Part shown: positions 10,402 to 19,752 of the stretch, piece by piece
Layout: every line of letters starts with the position of its first letter
Position numbering within the stretch: the stretch's first letter is position 1
Assembly: GCA_964019165.1 (NCBI GenBank)
Contig: OZ025273.1
Span: 13,870,714-13,934,713, forward strand
Length of the DNA stretch: 64,000 nt
Reading direction: 5' to 3'
From: Mastigias papua
Taxonomy: Eukaryota > Cnidaria > Scyphozoa > Rhizostomeae > Mastigiidae
Notes under the pieces: model-generated
The model's input: the letters and a program-made list of their open reading frames with translations, nothing else
Told to the model about the DNA's origin: nothing
Databases searched by the model: none
Translations under genes and position numbers: made by a program

Positions 10402-10950
10402 ATGACCACGAGTAATACCGTGTTGTGCCAGAAAGATCCAAATAAAGGTAGGGCTGTTGACAACTACAGGCCAATTTCTCGTCTACCCCTCATGTGGAAA
10501 CTCATGACAGGAATAATTTCAACTGCTATATTTAATTACCTTAATTCAAATGATAGGCTTCCTATTGAACAGAAAGGGTGCAGGAAGGAAAGTAGGGGAA
10601 CAAAAGATCAACTGCTTATTGATAAAACAGTAATGAATGATTGCAGGAAAAGACATACCAACCTAGGCATGTCTTGGGTTGATAATAAGAAGGCTTACGA
10701 TATGATTTCCCATTCCTGGATAATTGGGAGTTTGACATTTGCCAATGTTGCTGACAATATAGTAGACTTCATAGAAAGATCAATGACGAGTTGGAACATC
10801 AATTTATTATCGAACGGGGAGTTTTTGGCTAATGTTGAAGTAAAGAGAGGTATATTCCAAGGAGATAGTTTATCTCCACTGTTGTTTGTTGTGTGTATGA
10901 TACCCCTTACTCAAATCATGAGAAAAGTAAATTGTGGGGTATGCCCTTAA
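10402..10950 (+). pseudogene. Reverse transcriptase fingers and palm, copy 3
   Basis: Contains [31 protein letters not shown] (motif A) and [13 protein letters not shown] (motif B). The frame ends shortly before motif C, which is in another frame at about 10,970. Confidence 0.78.
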
Positions 10951-11332
10951 AAGTGGCGAGAAGCTAAATCACCTTCTTTTAATGGACGAGTTGACACTGT
11001 TTGCAAAAGATAAAAGAGAGATAAATAGCCTACTATCGACAGTTCAGATATTTAGTAATGACGTTAAGATGGAATTTGGGATTAAAAAATGTGGAGTTCT
11101 GGTTATGAAAAGAGGAAAAGTGACATTACCTAAGGGAATAGAGCTGCCATCAGGTTATACCACAAAGGATATTGATAAAGAAGATTACAAGTACCTAGGA
11201 ATATTGGAGTTCGATTCTGTACGAGAGAAGAATATGATTCGGAATTTTCAAAGCGAGTACTTCAGGAGGTCAAGGCTTGTAATGAGAAGTAAATTAAATC
11301 GTCGAAACAAACTAAAGGCTCTCAATACTTAG
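10934..11332 (+). pseudogene. Reverse transcriptase motif C and downstream, copy 3
   Basis: The catalytic motif reads HLLLMDELTLFAKD, where copy 2 has FYMDDLKLYARD: the second catalytic aspartate is replaced by glutamate and the tyrosine by leucine. The downstream connection (KKCGVLVMKRGK, YKYLGILE) is otherwise well conserved. Confidence 0.75.
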
Positions 11333-11341
11333 GTAATCTCA

Positions 11342-11806
11342 TTGTTGAGATATGGGGCAGGGATTCTGAAATGGCGTAAACATGTGCTTGATGAGATGGA
11401 TAGACAAACAAGACAGATTATGACGGTGAGTAAAGAATTCCTCCCAAAGAGTGATGTAGATCGATTGTATGTACCAAGAAGTAAGGGAGGGAGAGGCCTG
11501 CTTAGTTGCAAAATTTGCATTATGACTTAGGAGAACAGTCTTGGATGGTATATCAAACACCAGCAGGAACTACTACTAGTGGCAGTAAGGAGCAACGAGA
11601 CGATTAATAAAGAAGATGTTGTGAGTCCAACAATGTATAAAAAGAACGAGAGATGTAGGGTTTACAATTATTGGAAAGACAAAATTATGCATGATCAATA
11701 TTTGAGAGATTTAGATGGAACAGATAGCGTACAATCTTGGAAATGGTTAAAGGACAGTGATTTGAAGGGTTGTAAGGAAGCTTTGATTTGTAGTGCGCAG
11801 GAATAA
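11342..11806 (+). pseudogene. Reverse transcriptase thumb, copy 3
   Basis: Two pieces. The first, to 11,530, holds KSDVDRLYVPRSKGGRGLL; the second, 11,579-11,806, holds YWKDKIMHDQYLRDLDG and SWKWLKDSDLKGCKEALICS, which corresponds to THQWLR...LKG in copy 2. A TAG and a frame change separate them. Confidence 0.72.
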
Positions 11807-11829
11807 GCGATAAGGACAAAAATACTAAA

Positions 11830-12430
11830 TTTTATACAGGCAAGACCACTGATTCCCCTCTTTGTAGGATGTGTGGAGAAAGAAGTGAAACGGTCTCACA
11901 TATTGCCAGTGAATGTAGCAAACTGGCTCAGAAAGAGTATAAAAGACGACACGACAATGTAGGGAAACATATACATTGGATCTTTGATAAAATATAATAT
12001 TGATTCAAAAGCAAGATGGTATGAACACTCACCGAAAGGAGTAGTCGAAAGTAATAATATAAAGATCTTGCGGGATTGTGTTATACAGTGTGATAAGGAA
12101 ATAGAAGCTCGAAGGCCAGATATTGTTATTATTGATAAAGTACAACATGAGGTAAAGATAATTGATGTTGCAATACCTGGAGATGTTAGAGTCCCGGAAA
12201 AAGAACTTGAAAAAATAGAGAAATATGGACCTTTAAAGGATGAAATCGCTAGGCTTTGGGACATACGAAAGGTGTCGGTCACTCCAGTGGTCGATGCTGC
12301 ACTAAGAGCAGTATCTACTAGATTTGAGAAGTTTGTAAAAGATATTGGACTTACGCTGAAAATTGAACATGCACAAAACAAAGTTTTATTAGGTACAACC
12401 AGGATATTAAAACTGGTACTTAGCTGCTGA
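11830..12430 (+). pseudogene. CCHC knuckle and restriction-like endonuclease, copy 3
   Basis: The knuckle is readable at about 11,866-11,920 (CRMCGERSETVSHIASEC). The nuclease follows from about 11,984 in a second frame with RRPDIVIIDKVQHEVKIIDV, keeping the PD and D signature, then a helical tail ending SC at 12,430. An upstream frame change means the knuckle and nuclease are not in one frame. Confidence 0.75.
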
Positions 12431-12561
12431 GTACCTGTAGTAAAGGAGAAATTAATGTGATTCCTTTGATGACAGGCAGTTATCCGCAATCACATTTTGA
12501 TTTCCAAAGCATTTAATATCTTGCTTTGAGATGTATAGTTAACAGACATAATAATAATAAT

Positions 12562-13120
12562 CTAGAGATGGTGTCTCGATAAAAATACCGGTGGTAGTGT
12601 AACCTAAAATTCACTAGACCTTTTATAAGTGAAATGTCAAATCAAACTTTCAGAGATAAAGGCATAAATAGAACTGGACCTTTAGGAGAAGGTTCTTCGC
12701 CCGGCAGGTGTTCCCCGGTTCGACAGCGGGGACCCGGTCGTCATCCTGCTACTGTCAGGACGAAATGGTCTAAGAACGTGAACAAGGTTGTTATGGAATG
12801 TTATTTTTGAAGTAAGCCTTTTGATGATGAAGGTAAATCGAAATCATGTGTCATCATTGATATTGCTGTACCAGGTGACTGTAGGATACGTGAGAAAGAA
12901 ATGGAGAAAATTGAAAAATATCAAAACCTAACTAAATTGAATGTTGGAATGGTACAAAAATCAGTCTTGTTGGGAACAGCTAGGATACTCAGGAATATCT
13001 TAGACATGTGAAGTGAAAGCAGCCACATGGCTCTTGGCTATTAGTTGTAGCCCATCCAAGAGGAAAATTTCGGCATTAAGACCGGCCTATGCGAAAGCTA
13101 TAAAATAATAATAATAATAA
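12562..13120 (+). mobile_element. R4/Dong-like element, copy 4 (internal deletion derivative)
   Basis: The 5' leader hairpin (12,565-12,577) and N-terminal coding (KWSKNVNKVVMEC, then SKPFDDEGK near 12,805-12,838) jump directly into the end of the endonuclease (SCVIIDIAVPGDCR, about 12,844-12,885) and the normal C terminus to about 13,011, then a TAA tail at 13,104-13,120. About 3 kb of reverse transcriptase is absent. It belongs to the copy 3 lineage. Both ends are kept, so it may be a shortened form mobilised by complete relatives. Confidence 0.72.
12565..12577 (+). promoter_or_regulatory. Conserved 5' leader hairpin, copy 4
   Basis: GAGA, loop TGGTG, TCTC, followed by GATAAA. It starts only three bases after the TAA tail of copy 3, so it may mark the true 5' end of the element. 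Confidence 0.6.
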
Positions 13121-13652
13121 GCAAAAATAGACCGTGTATTTCGGACTTAAGCTATATTTATTTGGTCTGTATTGTCTGTATTGTTTAGAGTGGACAACAC
13201 TATCCCCCTCCTTAGTTCTTCCTCTTTGTGATGCTGAACTAGTTCTGTTCACCAATGTATTCGAAACGTCTGCTTTACACCAATTTTCTGCTAACAAGTC
13301 CCCTTCGATATCAGCTGTACTTCTTGCTGGCTCACCATCTGTTTTATGTTGTTGAGTAGTGTCAGCAGTGTCTGTCCTATTTCCTCTCTCTTGGCTGTTT
13401 TTCAATGCGGGTAGGAGAGTGAAAACATTGGCGTTCCTTAACATCAAGTAAGTCTGCAAAGATATCAAATGTGCTAGCATGGGTAGTTGCTGGTCCAGGG
13501 GTAGGAGCATATGATTGACTTACCAGATGATCAGACCTGGGAGGCATATACTTTAGCTGATTGACATGAACAGTGGGGCTGACTTGGCCGCGTTGGTTGA
13601 CGAGCTTGGAATTGAGATCGCTTATCAATTGAGTAATTGTGCTTGAAAACAA
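13121..13652 (-). pseudogene. Gypsy pol C-terminal tail (old element)
   Basis: A polar stretch follows the integrase on the minus strand, partly open in two frames (13,652-13,377 and 13,510-13,121). It has no motif I recognise. It ends near the TAA tail of the Dong array. It could be the integrase tail or a degenerate downstream region. Confidence 0.35.
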
Positions 13653-14078
13653 CGAGATATGCCGGCCTTCTCAGGAGGGTGCCAGAGCATGACTGTGTCA
13701 TTGACTTTATAATGGTGTTTAGAGGCTGTCTTATCACATTGCTGTTTCAGTCTGTCCCTGTTCATATCAAGGGTACAACGAACATCAGCAAAGGAGCGTT
13801 TAAGGCGTAAGCCAAGGTCAAAAGCAAATCGCACTTGTGCTTGTCGCACATGATGAGCAGCAGATTGTTGAACAAGCAGTCTTGGTGATGCACTACACCA
13901 TAACTTGATAGGAACTTGATAGGTAAAGAAAGCTTGGCACCAAGAAGCAGTTCAGTAAGTGTAACTTTAGTCCTATTATTAACACTTGAACGAATAGCAT
14001 AGACAGCGGACTGCAGGTACAAGTCCCAATTGCATCCATATTTGTCAACCTATGTCTGTACACAGGATTTCACTTGCT
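13625..14078 (-). pseudogene. Gypsy integrase C-terminal part (old element)
   Basis: Overlapping minus-strand frames hold SSVNNRTKVTLTELLLGAKL near 13,985-13,930, the usual post-catalytic integrase motif, and then KHHYKVNDTVMLWHPPEKAG at about 13,720-13,660, the GPY/F-like DNA-binding part. Two frame changes. Confidence 0.7.
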
Positions 14079-14461
14079 TTACCATTGCCTCAGAAAGGCC
14101 ATCACCTTGTGGGTGAATGCATGAAGATTAGACTTACCAATGCCTAAGATCTTAGCAACCTCCTGAATAACACTACCATGGACATTGGAGGCACCATCAC
14201 TGTGCAAACGTGTCATGTAACCATATCGACAATTCCATTGGTCATGAATTGCTCTGGCAATGGTGTGAGCAGTTACTCCTTGAGTGGGACAACTCCAGGC
14301 CATTTTGCATGTGGTCAATAAGGATGAGGGCGTACCGAAATCCATCGCGAGAAATAGGCATAAAGGGGCTAAATCATAGCAAACAAGTCCATAGCAGTCT
14401 GACAACTGAACTGGTTGTAGCTGGTCCTTCTAATATCCGTGAGTGGTTGGATTGAAAGATG
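14079..14461 (-). pseudogene. Gypsy integrase catalytic core (old element)
   Basis: Contains AIHDQWNCRYGYMTRLHSDG, then VAKILGIGKSNLHAFTHK, equivalent to the second catalytic aspartate region and the following helix of a D,D35E integrase. The segment just upstream (14,461-14,400) joins the zinc-domain piece at 18,861 once the young Gypsy insertion is set aside. Confidence 0.72.
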
Positions 14462-14466
14462 TACAG

Positions 14467-14631
14467 TGTAATAAAGTGACATTGCATGAACTAAAACCCA
14501 GACTCTCTATGGGAATTATTACGTAATCGTTTTATATATACAAGTTTTGTTGGCGTGAGAAAGCCGCATGGCCTAAGCATACTCGTTGTTTTTTCTTCCT
14601 GCGTGATCTATAACAAGACATCAAATTTACA
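14467..14631 (+). repeat. 5' LTR of young Gypsy element
   Basis: TGTAATAAAGTGACATTGCA... to ...AAATTTACA. It contains a TATATATA stretch near 14,534 that could serve as a promoter. Confidence 0.92.
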
Positions 14632-14650
14632 TTGGCGACGAGGATACACA

Positions 14651-16909
14651 ATGGCACAGCTACCTCTACAACCTCTGCCTTCGTTTGATACAGATACGGC
14701 TGTAGGTGCAAGTTTAGCAACACGCTGGAAAACGTGGCTCGATGATTTTGATACTTTCTTAGTAGCAAGCGGTATATCCGATACAAAGCAACAGCGTGCA
14801 CTTCTTTTGTATCAAGCTGGCCCACGTATCAGGGAGATTTTCAAACAAATACCTGACACTGGCGGAGCAGCCGATTTTGATACAGCTAAAGCAAAGCTCA
14901 CAGAGTATTTTGAGCCCCAGAAGAACCGTCGATACGAAGTGTTTCGTTTCCGACAGGCCAAGCAAGAACAAGGGGAATCCTTAGACAAGTTTCACACTCG
15001 TCTTCGGTCACTTGCAGAAACATGTGAATTCGCTAATCCTGACATTGAGATAGAGGAACAAATAATCATCGCAGGTACGTCTTCACGGATACGTAAAAAC
15101 GCTCTTAAGGATCCTAACTACACGTTAAAGGACATGCTTCTCGATGGTCGTCGTTCTGAAACTAGCCAATATCAAGCTCGTGAAATCGAATCACAAGATG
15201 CCCCGACCGCGACAGCGCATCAAGTCAAAACTCAACCTCCAGCGGACAAAGTTAAAAAACAGAGCTGTGGTAATTGTGGTGGTTCGTTTCCTCATAAAGG
15301 CCCATGCCCCGCTAAGGGAAAGGAGTGTCACAAATGTGGAAAGTTAAATCACTATGCTAGTGTGTGCCGAGGGGGAAAACCCCGCATACGACAAAACAGA
15401 ACAACAACAGAAATCAAACCACTTGAAGCTGACAATGAAAGTGATTCCAGTGAATCTGACGATTATCTATATTCGCTTGAAAACCGTTCACACAGTCGCA
15501 GACAGGAAACACCCAAAGCAAAGGTTACAGTTGCTGGTCATACGTTTGCAATTACTGTTGACACGGGTGCAAGTATAAATGTCATGGATCAGGAGACGTT
15601 TTCAAAATTGAAAGGGATTTCATTGCACAAAACAAACGTGAAAGCCTACACATACAATGCGACCAAGCCAGTAAGATTTCTCGGAAAATTCGATGCCCTC
15701 GTGGAAACACCCAGACGATACACGACATGCACGTTCTATGTCGTAAATAATCACAACAGTGGATGCCTATTATCTTCGCAAACAGCTCAAGATTTAGGAC
15801 TTGTTAGTTTTCATTTGAATGAAATCCAGAAGAAACTTTCAGCTACGACAAGCGACAAAGCAGTGCAAAAGATTGTCAACAAGTATCCAGAAGTTTTCAC
15901 CGGTATTGGAAAGCTCAAAGGTCATTCCCTGACATTAAAAATAGATCCTGAGGTGATTCCCCAAGCGCAGCCTCAAAGGAGAATTCCATATCACATACGT
16001 GACAAAGTAGAAAAAGCGGTAAAAGATCTCGAAAATGACGGAATTATAGAACCAGTTCCTGACACCCAGCCAACCCCTTGGATTTCTCCAATCGTAGCAG
16101 TTCCAAAACAGGACGGGTCAGTTCGTATTTGTGTGGATATGCGAATGGCTAACATGGCCATCAAACGTGTAGGACATTTGATTCCAACTGTCGAAGATAT
16201 CAGCTATGAGCTAAATGGAGCCAAACTCTTCTCCAAACTTGACCTTTCTCAAGCATACCATCAGCTTGAGCTTGATGAGCAAAGTCGACATATAACAACC
16301 TTCAGCACTCATTTGGGCCTTTTCCGGTATACTCGTTTGAATTATGCCACGAATGCAGCTTCAGAGTTGTTCCAACATACCTTACAACAACACTTGCAGG
16401 GTATCAGAGGAGTTAAGAATATAGCTGATGATATTCTTGTGTTTGGTAGCACACGTGAAGATCATGACAGAGCACTTGAAGCATGCCTAGAGAGATTGTC
16501 AGAAAAGGGTCTTGTCCTGAACAGTTCCAAATGCAGTTTTCTTCAAACAGAACTCTCATTTTTTGGACAAATATTTTCAGAAAAGGGCACACGACCAGAC
16601 CCTAAGCGAGTGGAAGATCTCAGCAATGCGGCAGTGCCAACCAACATTCAAGAGGTGCGTAGTTTACTTGGCATGGCCAACTATAGCGCCAAGTATATAC
16701 CAAATTTTGCAACTATAACTAGCCCTCTGCGAGAGCTGACAAAGAAAAATGCATATTTTCAATGGGGAAACATTCATCAGAAAGCCTTCAACAAATTGAA
16801 AGCAGCCCTCACAACTGCTCCAGTGATGTCGTATTTTGACAAGTCAAAAGTTACCATACTCACTGTCGATGCAAGCCCAGTTGGAGTTTCTGGAATCTTG
16901 GCACAATAA
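14651..16909 (+). CDS. Gag, protease, reverse transcriptase (gag-pol first part, ends at nonsense codon)
   Basis: The start chosen is the ATG at 14,651 (MAQLPLQPLPSFDTD), 20 bases after the LTR; an upstream ATG at 14,555 lies within the LTR. In order: gag (residues 1-200), two cysteine-rich units including a perfect knuckle CHKCGKLNHYASVC, protease with VDTGASINVM, and reverse transcriptase with DMRMAN, FSKLDLSQAYHQLEL and NIADDILVFG (catalytic ADD). The frame ends at TAA 16,907-16,909, codon 753, at the start of RNase H, but the same frame stays open for 570 more codons. Gag and pol share one frame without a visible frameshift signal. Confidence 0.9.
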   Translation: MAQLPLQPLPSFDTDTAVGASLATRWKTWLDDFDTFLVASGISDTKQQRALLLYQAGPRIREIFKQIPDTGGAADFDTAKAKLTEYFEPQKNRRYEVFRFRQAKQEQGESLDKFHTRLRSLAETCEFANPDIEIEEQIIIAGTSSRIRKNALKDPNYTLKDMLLDGRRSETSQYQAREIESQDAPTATAHQVKTQPPADKVKKQSCGNCGGSFPHKGPCPAKGKECHKCGKLNHYASVCRGGKPRIRQNRTTTEIKPLEADNESDSSESDDYLYSLENRSHSRRQETPKAKVTVAGHTFAITVDTGASINVMDQETFSKLKGISLHKTNVKAYTYNATKPVRFLGKFDALVETPRRYTTCTFYVVNNHNSGCLLSSQTAQDLGLVSFHLNEIQKKLSATTSDKAVQKIVNKYPEVFTGIGKLKGHSLTLKIDPEVIPQAQPQRRIPYHIRDKVEKAVKDLENDGIIEPVPDTQPTPWISPIVAVPKQDGSVRICVDMRMANMAIKRVGHLIPTVEDISYELNGAKLFSKLDLSQAYHQLELDEQSRHITTFSTHLGLFRYTRLNYATNAASELFQHTLQQHLQGIRGVKNIADDILVFGSTREDHDRALEACLERLSEKGLVLNSSKCSFLQTELSFFGQIFSEKGTRPDPKRVEDLSNAAVPTNIQEVRSLLGMANYSAKYIPNFATITSPLRELTKKNAYFQWGNIHQKAFNKLKAALTTAPVMSYFDKSKVTILTVDASPVGVSGILAQ

Positions 16910-18619
16910 TCGAAAGATTCAGGAGATTATCGTGTTTTGGCCTATGCCAGTAGAGCTTTAACCTCAGTAGAAAAGCGATATTCTCAAACTGAGAAAGAGG
17001 CTCTCAGTATTGTCTGGGCTGTTGAACACTTTCACCTATATTTGTTTGGTCATTCATTCACTTTGATAACGGACCATAAGCCTCTAGAGACAATATATGG
17101 ACACAATAAAGCCAAGACATCTGCCAGAATTGAACGTTGGATTCTTCGCCTACAACCATATGATTTCTCGGTTGTTTATAAATCAGGTGCATCAAACCCA
17201 GCTGATTACATGTCCAGGCATCCCACAAAAGCAAGCGTTTCAGCGCAAGAAAAGATCACAGAAGAATATGTTCAATTTCTCGCAATGAATGCCGTCCCTA
17301 AAGCTATGTCCATGGAGGAAATCCTCAAAGCATGTATTGATGATAGAGAAATGAAAGGTCTCAGAGCAGCAATAAAGCTAAATCGCTGGGACATGGACAC
17401 TGTCAAGCCATTTAAAAGTGTCAAAGATGAACTAACTATCGGTCCAAACAACATTATATTACGTGGAACACGAATTGTTCTACCAGCTCCACTTAGACAA
17501 AGAGCTATCGACATTGCCCATGAGTCTCACCAAGGACTGTCAAAGACTAAAGCCTTGATGCGAGAGAAAGTCTGGTTTCCAGATATTGACAAGCTTACAA
17601 AAGATACACTTGATCGTTGCATTCCTTGCCAAGCTGTAGGACAACCAGCTCCCCCACAACCTCTGAAAATGTCGGAAATGCCCACTGGACCCTGGCAAAA
17701 GATTCACATTGATTTATACGGACCTATGCCAACAGGGGAATATCTGTTAGTAATTGTTGATCGATATTCTCGTTTTCCAATTGTAGAAATAGTGAAATCA
17801 ACCAAATCAAAAACCATAATTCCAAAGTTAGATAAAACTTTTGCAGTTCATGGTTTACCCAATCAAATAACAACAGATAATGGGCCCCCATTTAGCAGTG
17901 ACGAATTTAAGAAATATCTGTCACTGTTGGACATTGATTACATCCCTGCAACTCCTCAATGGCCTCAAGGCAATGCCGAAGTTGAGCGCTTTATGCAGCC
18001 CCTTGGCAGAGCTATTCAAACAGCACGAGCAGAAGGGAGGGTGTGGCAACAAGAGTTGTCTCGTTTTCTCTTGCAATACAGATTAACGCCACACTGCACC
18101 ACCAAAGTTCCACCATCAGAACTTCTTTTCAATCGTACTATTCGTGGTAAATTGCAAACGTTACCAAGGAAATCGATCGTTGATAGACATAGAGAAGCCT
18201 GCAATAATGACCAAAAGAAACAGCACTACAACAAAGAGTACAGTGATGTCAAAAGACGGGTCAAAGATAGCGATATAGCAGTCGGAGATTTTGTATTGGT
18301 AAAACAGCAAAAGAAAAACAAGCTGACCACACGATTTGATACAAACCCGTATATTGTCGTTGAAAGGAAAGGAACACAGGTAATTGCAGTAAATAAAGAT
18401 CAACGTAAAGTCAAGCGCAACATATCACATTTCAAAAGAATACCAAAACCAGAAAACTGGGATACAGATTCTGATGATGATTATGATTTGCCAAGTTATA
18501 ATTCTGAACAAAGAGACCAAGGACATTCTTCACCAGCGATAGTGCGGAGATCAACAAGACAAAGAAATCCACCTGATAGATTCGGACGTGCAATACCTTC
18601 CAACATATTGCCAAGTTAA
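16910..18619 (+). CDS. RNase H and integrase (gag-pol second part, downstream of the nonsense codon)
   Basis: In the same frame as the upstream part; the first internal ATG is at 16,937. RNase H motifs include YSQTEKEALSIVWAVEHF and LITDHKPLE. The integrase has an HHCC zinc domain (HESHQG...CIPC), then D,D35E residues: IDLYGP at about 17,708, TTDNGPPF with D at 17,876 and NAEVERF with E at 17,984, exactly 35 residues between the last two. A basic tail reaches the stop at 18,619. All recognised catalytic residues are present. As it stands, this half would only be made by readthrough or an internal start. Confidence 0.88.
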   Translation, partial: SKDSGDYRVLAYASRALTSVEKRYSQTEKEALSIVWAVEHFHLYLFGHSFTLITDHKPLETIYGHNKAKTSARIERWILRLQPYDFSVVYKSGASNPADYMSRHPTKASVSAQEKITEEYVQFLAMNAVPKAMSMEEILKACIDDREMKGLRAAIKLNRWDMDTVKPFKSVKDELTIGPNNIILRGTRIVLPAPLRQRAIDIAHESHQGLSKTKALMREKVWFPDIDKLTKDTLDRCIPCQAVGQPAPPQPLKMSEMPTGPWQKIHIDLYGPMPTGEYLLVIVDRYSRFPIVEIVKSTKSKTIIPKLDKTFAVHGLPNQITTDNGPPFSSDEFKKYLSLLDIDYIPATPQWPQGNAEVERFMQPLGRAIQTARAEGRVWQQELSRFLLQYRLTPHCTTKVPPSELLFNRTIRGKLQTLPRKSIVDRHREACNNDQKKQHYNKEYSDVKRRVKDSDIAVGDFVLVKQQKKNKLTTRFDTNPYIVVERKGTQVIAVNKDQRKVKRNISHFKRIPKPENWDTDSDDDYDLPSYNSEQRDQGHSSPAIVRRSTRQRNPPDRFGRAIPSNILPS

Positions 18620-18643
18620 GGACGCTAAAAGAAAAGGGAGTGA

Positions 18644-18808
18644 TGTAATAAAGTGACATTTCATGAACTAAAACCCAGACTCTCTATGGGAATTATTACG
18701 TAATCGTTTTATATATACAAGTTTTGTTGGCGTGAGAAAGCCGCATGGCCTAAGCATACTCGTTGTTTTTTTTTCCTGCGTGATCTATAACAAGACATCA
18801 AATTTACA
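18644..18808 (+). repeat. 3' LTR of young Gypsy element
   Basis: Identical to the 5' LTR except for two substitutions (ATTGCATG to ATTTCATG, and one C to T in the T-rich run), about 1.2%. Confidence 0.92.
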
Positions 18809-18860
18809 TACAGGTGGTACAACTTTTGACCCAGTTTGACACATCTTCCTTAGTATTGGG

Positions 18861-19148
18861 TCAGAAATAATGAGCACGAAGGCGGGCCCATGTGCTGTCA
18901 ATAGCAAAGTGACCAGCAGATGGGTGATCATGGCAAAGCTGTAGCACACGTCCACGTAATGCTATTGGTACAACGGTGCAATTGTGCCACTTCAAGAGGC
19001 CATCTGGAGACAGTAAAAGGTAAGGGCGACATTGCCGTAAAGAGCCCAAGTGAGACACATCAAAAGTTCTTTTATTAGAGGATATATAGTTAATGGTAAC
19101 TTGGATATGGGGATCCTGGGACTGTAGAGCTCTGAGTGAGGCTATCAA
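18861..19148 (-). pseudogene. Gypsy integrase zinc domain (old element)
   Basis: The frame holds LLKWHNCTVVPIALRGRVLQ followed by LCHDHPSAGHFAIDSTWARL, the histidine pair of the integrase H2C2 domain; the cysteine pair (CTTC) lies across the insertion point of the young element. Open for 95 codons. Confidence 0.78.
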
Positions 19149-19729
19149 AACATCGGGATGCAGTTCCTCTAGTAAGTTGACACTGTGTAGGCGACTGAGG
19201 CAGTCACTGATAGCATATTCTTAGATGGAATGTGTTCTATGTGATAGGAAACTCAGAAAGCTGTAATGCGCAGTTCAATAACTTGTGACTCTTGGGGCTG
19301 CGTTTGCACTGTAGGAATGATGTTACACAATTATCAGTAAGTAGGAGAAAAGATTTACCAAAGAGATAGTGGCGACATTTCTCAGTAGCGAAGACGATAG
19401 CATGGGCGTCTTTCTCTACAATGTTCCACTTTGATTCAGTGTCAGAAGTGAGAAGCTGCTTTATGGTTTCAAAAGCTGTTTGGGCATCAGATGACCAAGA
19501 AATTGATGAGTGCGGCTTGGCAAGTTAATGTAGAGGAGCTGCACTAACAGAAAAATTGGGGATAAAGCGATCACTGAACTGAGACATACCTAAGAACTCC
19601 TTCAAGGCTTTGGCAATTGTTGGGACTGGAAAATCTCTGATGCACTGGTTGCGTGCTGGGTCAACACAAATTTGGTCCTTGTCAATTATATGGCCTAAAT
19701 ATGGCAAGGCAGTTTAGAAACACTTGCAT
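19149..19729 (-). pseudogene. Gypsy reverse transcriptase end and RNase H (old element)
   Basis: The frame at 19,707-19,525 reads PYLGHIIDKDQICVDPARN and ALKEFLGMSQFSDRFIPNF, the connection after the palm. Downstream, in broken frames, sequence such as ESKWNIVEKDAHAIVFATEK marks RNase H. Confidence 0.72.
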
Positions 19730-19752
19730 TTCAAGGTCATCATCATCATCAC

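Larger units (their letters stand above)
8767..12561 (+). mobile_element. R4/Dong-like non-LTR retrotransposon, copy 3 (second lineage)
   Basis: Same domain order as copy 2 but only distantly similar in sequence, so it belongs to another lineage. It has a leader with the conserved hairpin (8,983-8,995), a Myb-like N-terminal region, reverse transcriptase, a CCHC knuckle and endonuclease to 12,430, and a short TAA tail at 12,548-12,561. Coding is broken many times: a TAG at 9,222-9,224, frame changes at about 9,760, 10,383, 10,940, 11,330 and 11,530, and a damaged catalytic motif. Confidence 0.8.
14467..18808 (+). mobile_element. Young Gypsy-type LTR retrotransposon, structurally complete
   Basis: Two 165-bp LTRs (14,467-14,631 and 18,644-18,808) begin TG and end CA and differ at two positions. 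The element is flanked by a perfect 5-bp target duplication TACAG (14,462-14,466 and 18,809-18,813). A primer-binding region (TTGGCGACGAGGATAC) follows the 5' LTR, and a polypurine tract (AAAAGAAAAGGGAG, 18,627-18,640) precedes the 3' LTR. One long gag-pol frame spans the inside, interrupted once. It has inserted into the integrase gene of an older Gypsy element on the opposite strand. Confidence 0.93.

Noticed and set aside
16900..16940. Programmed recoding of the TAA in the young Gypsy element
   Set aside because: No obvious readthrough context or downstream structure could be seen; a single mutation is simpler. Kept only as a check item.
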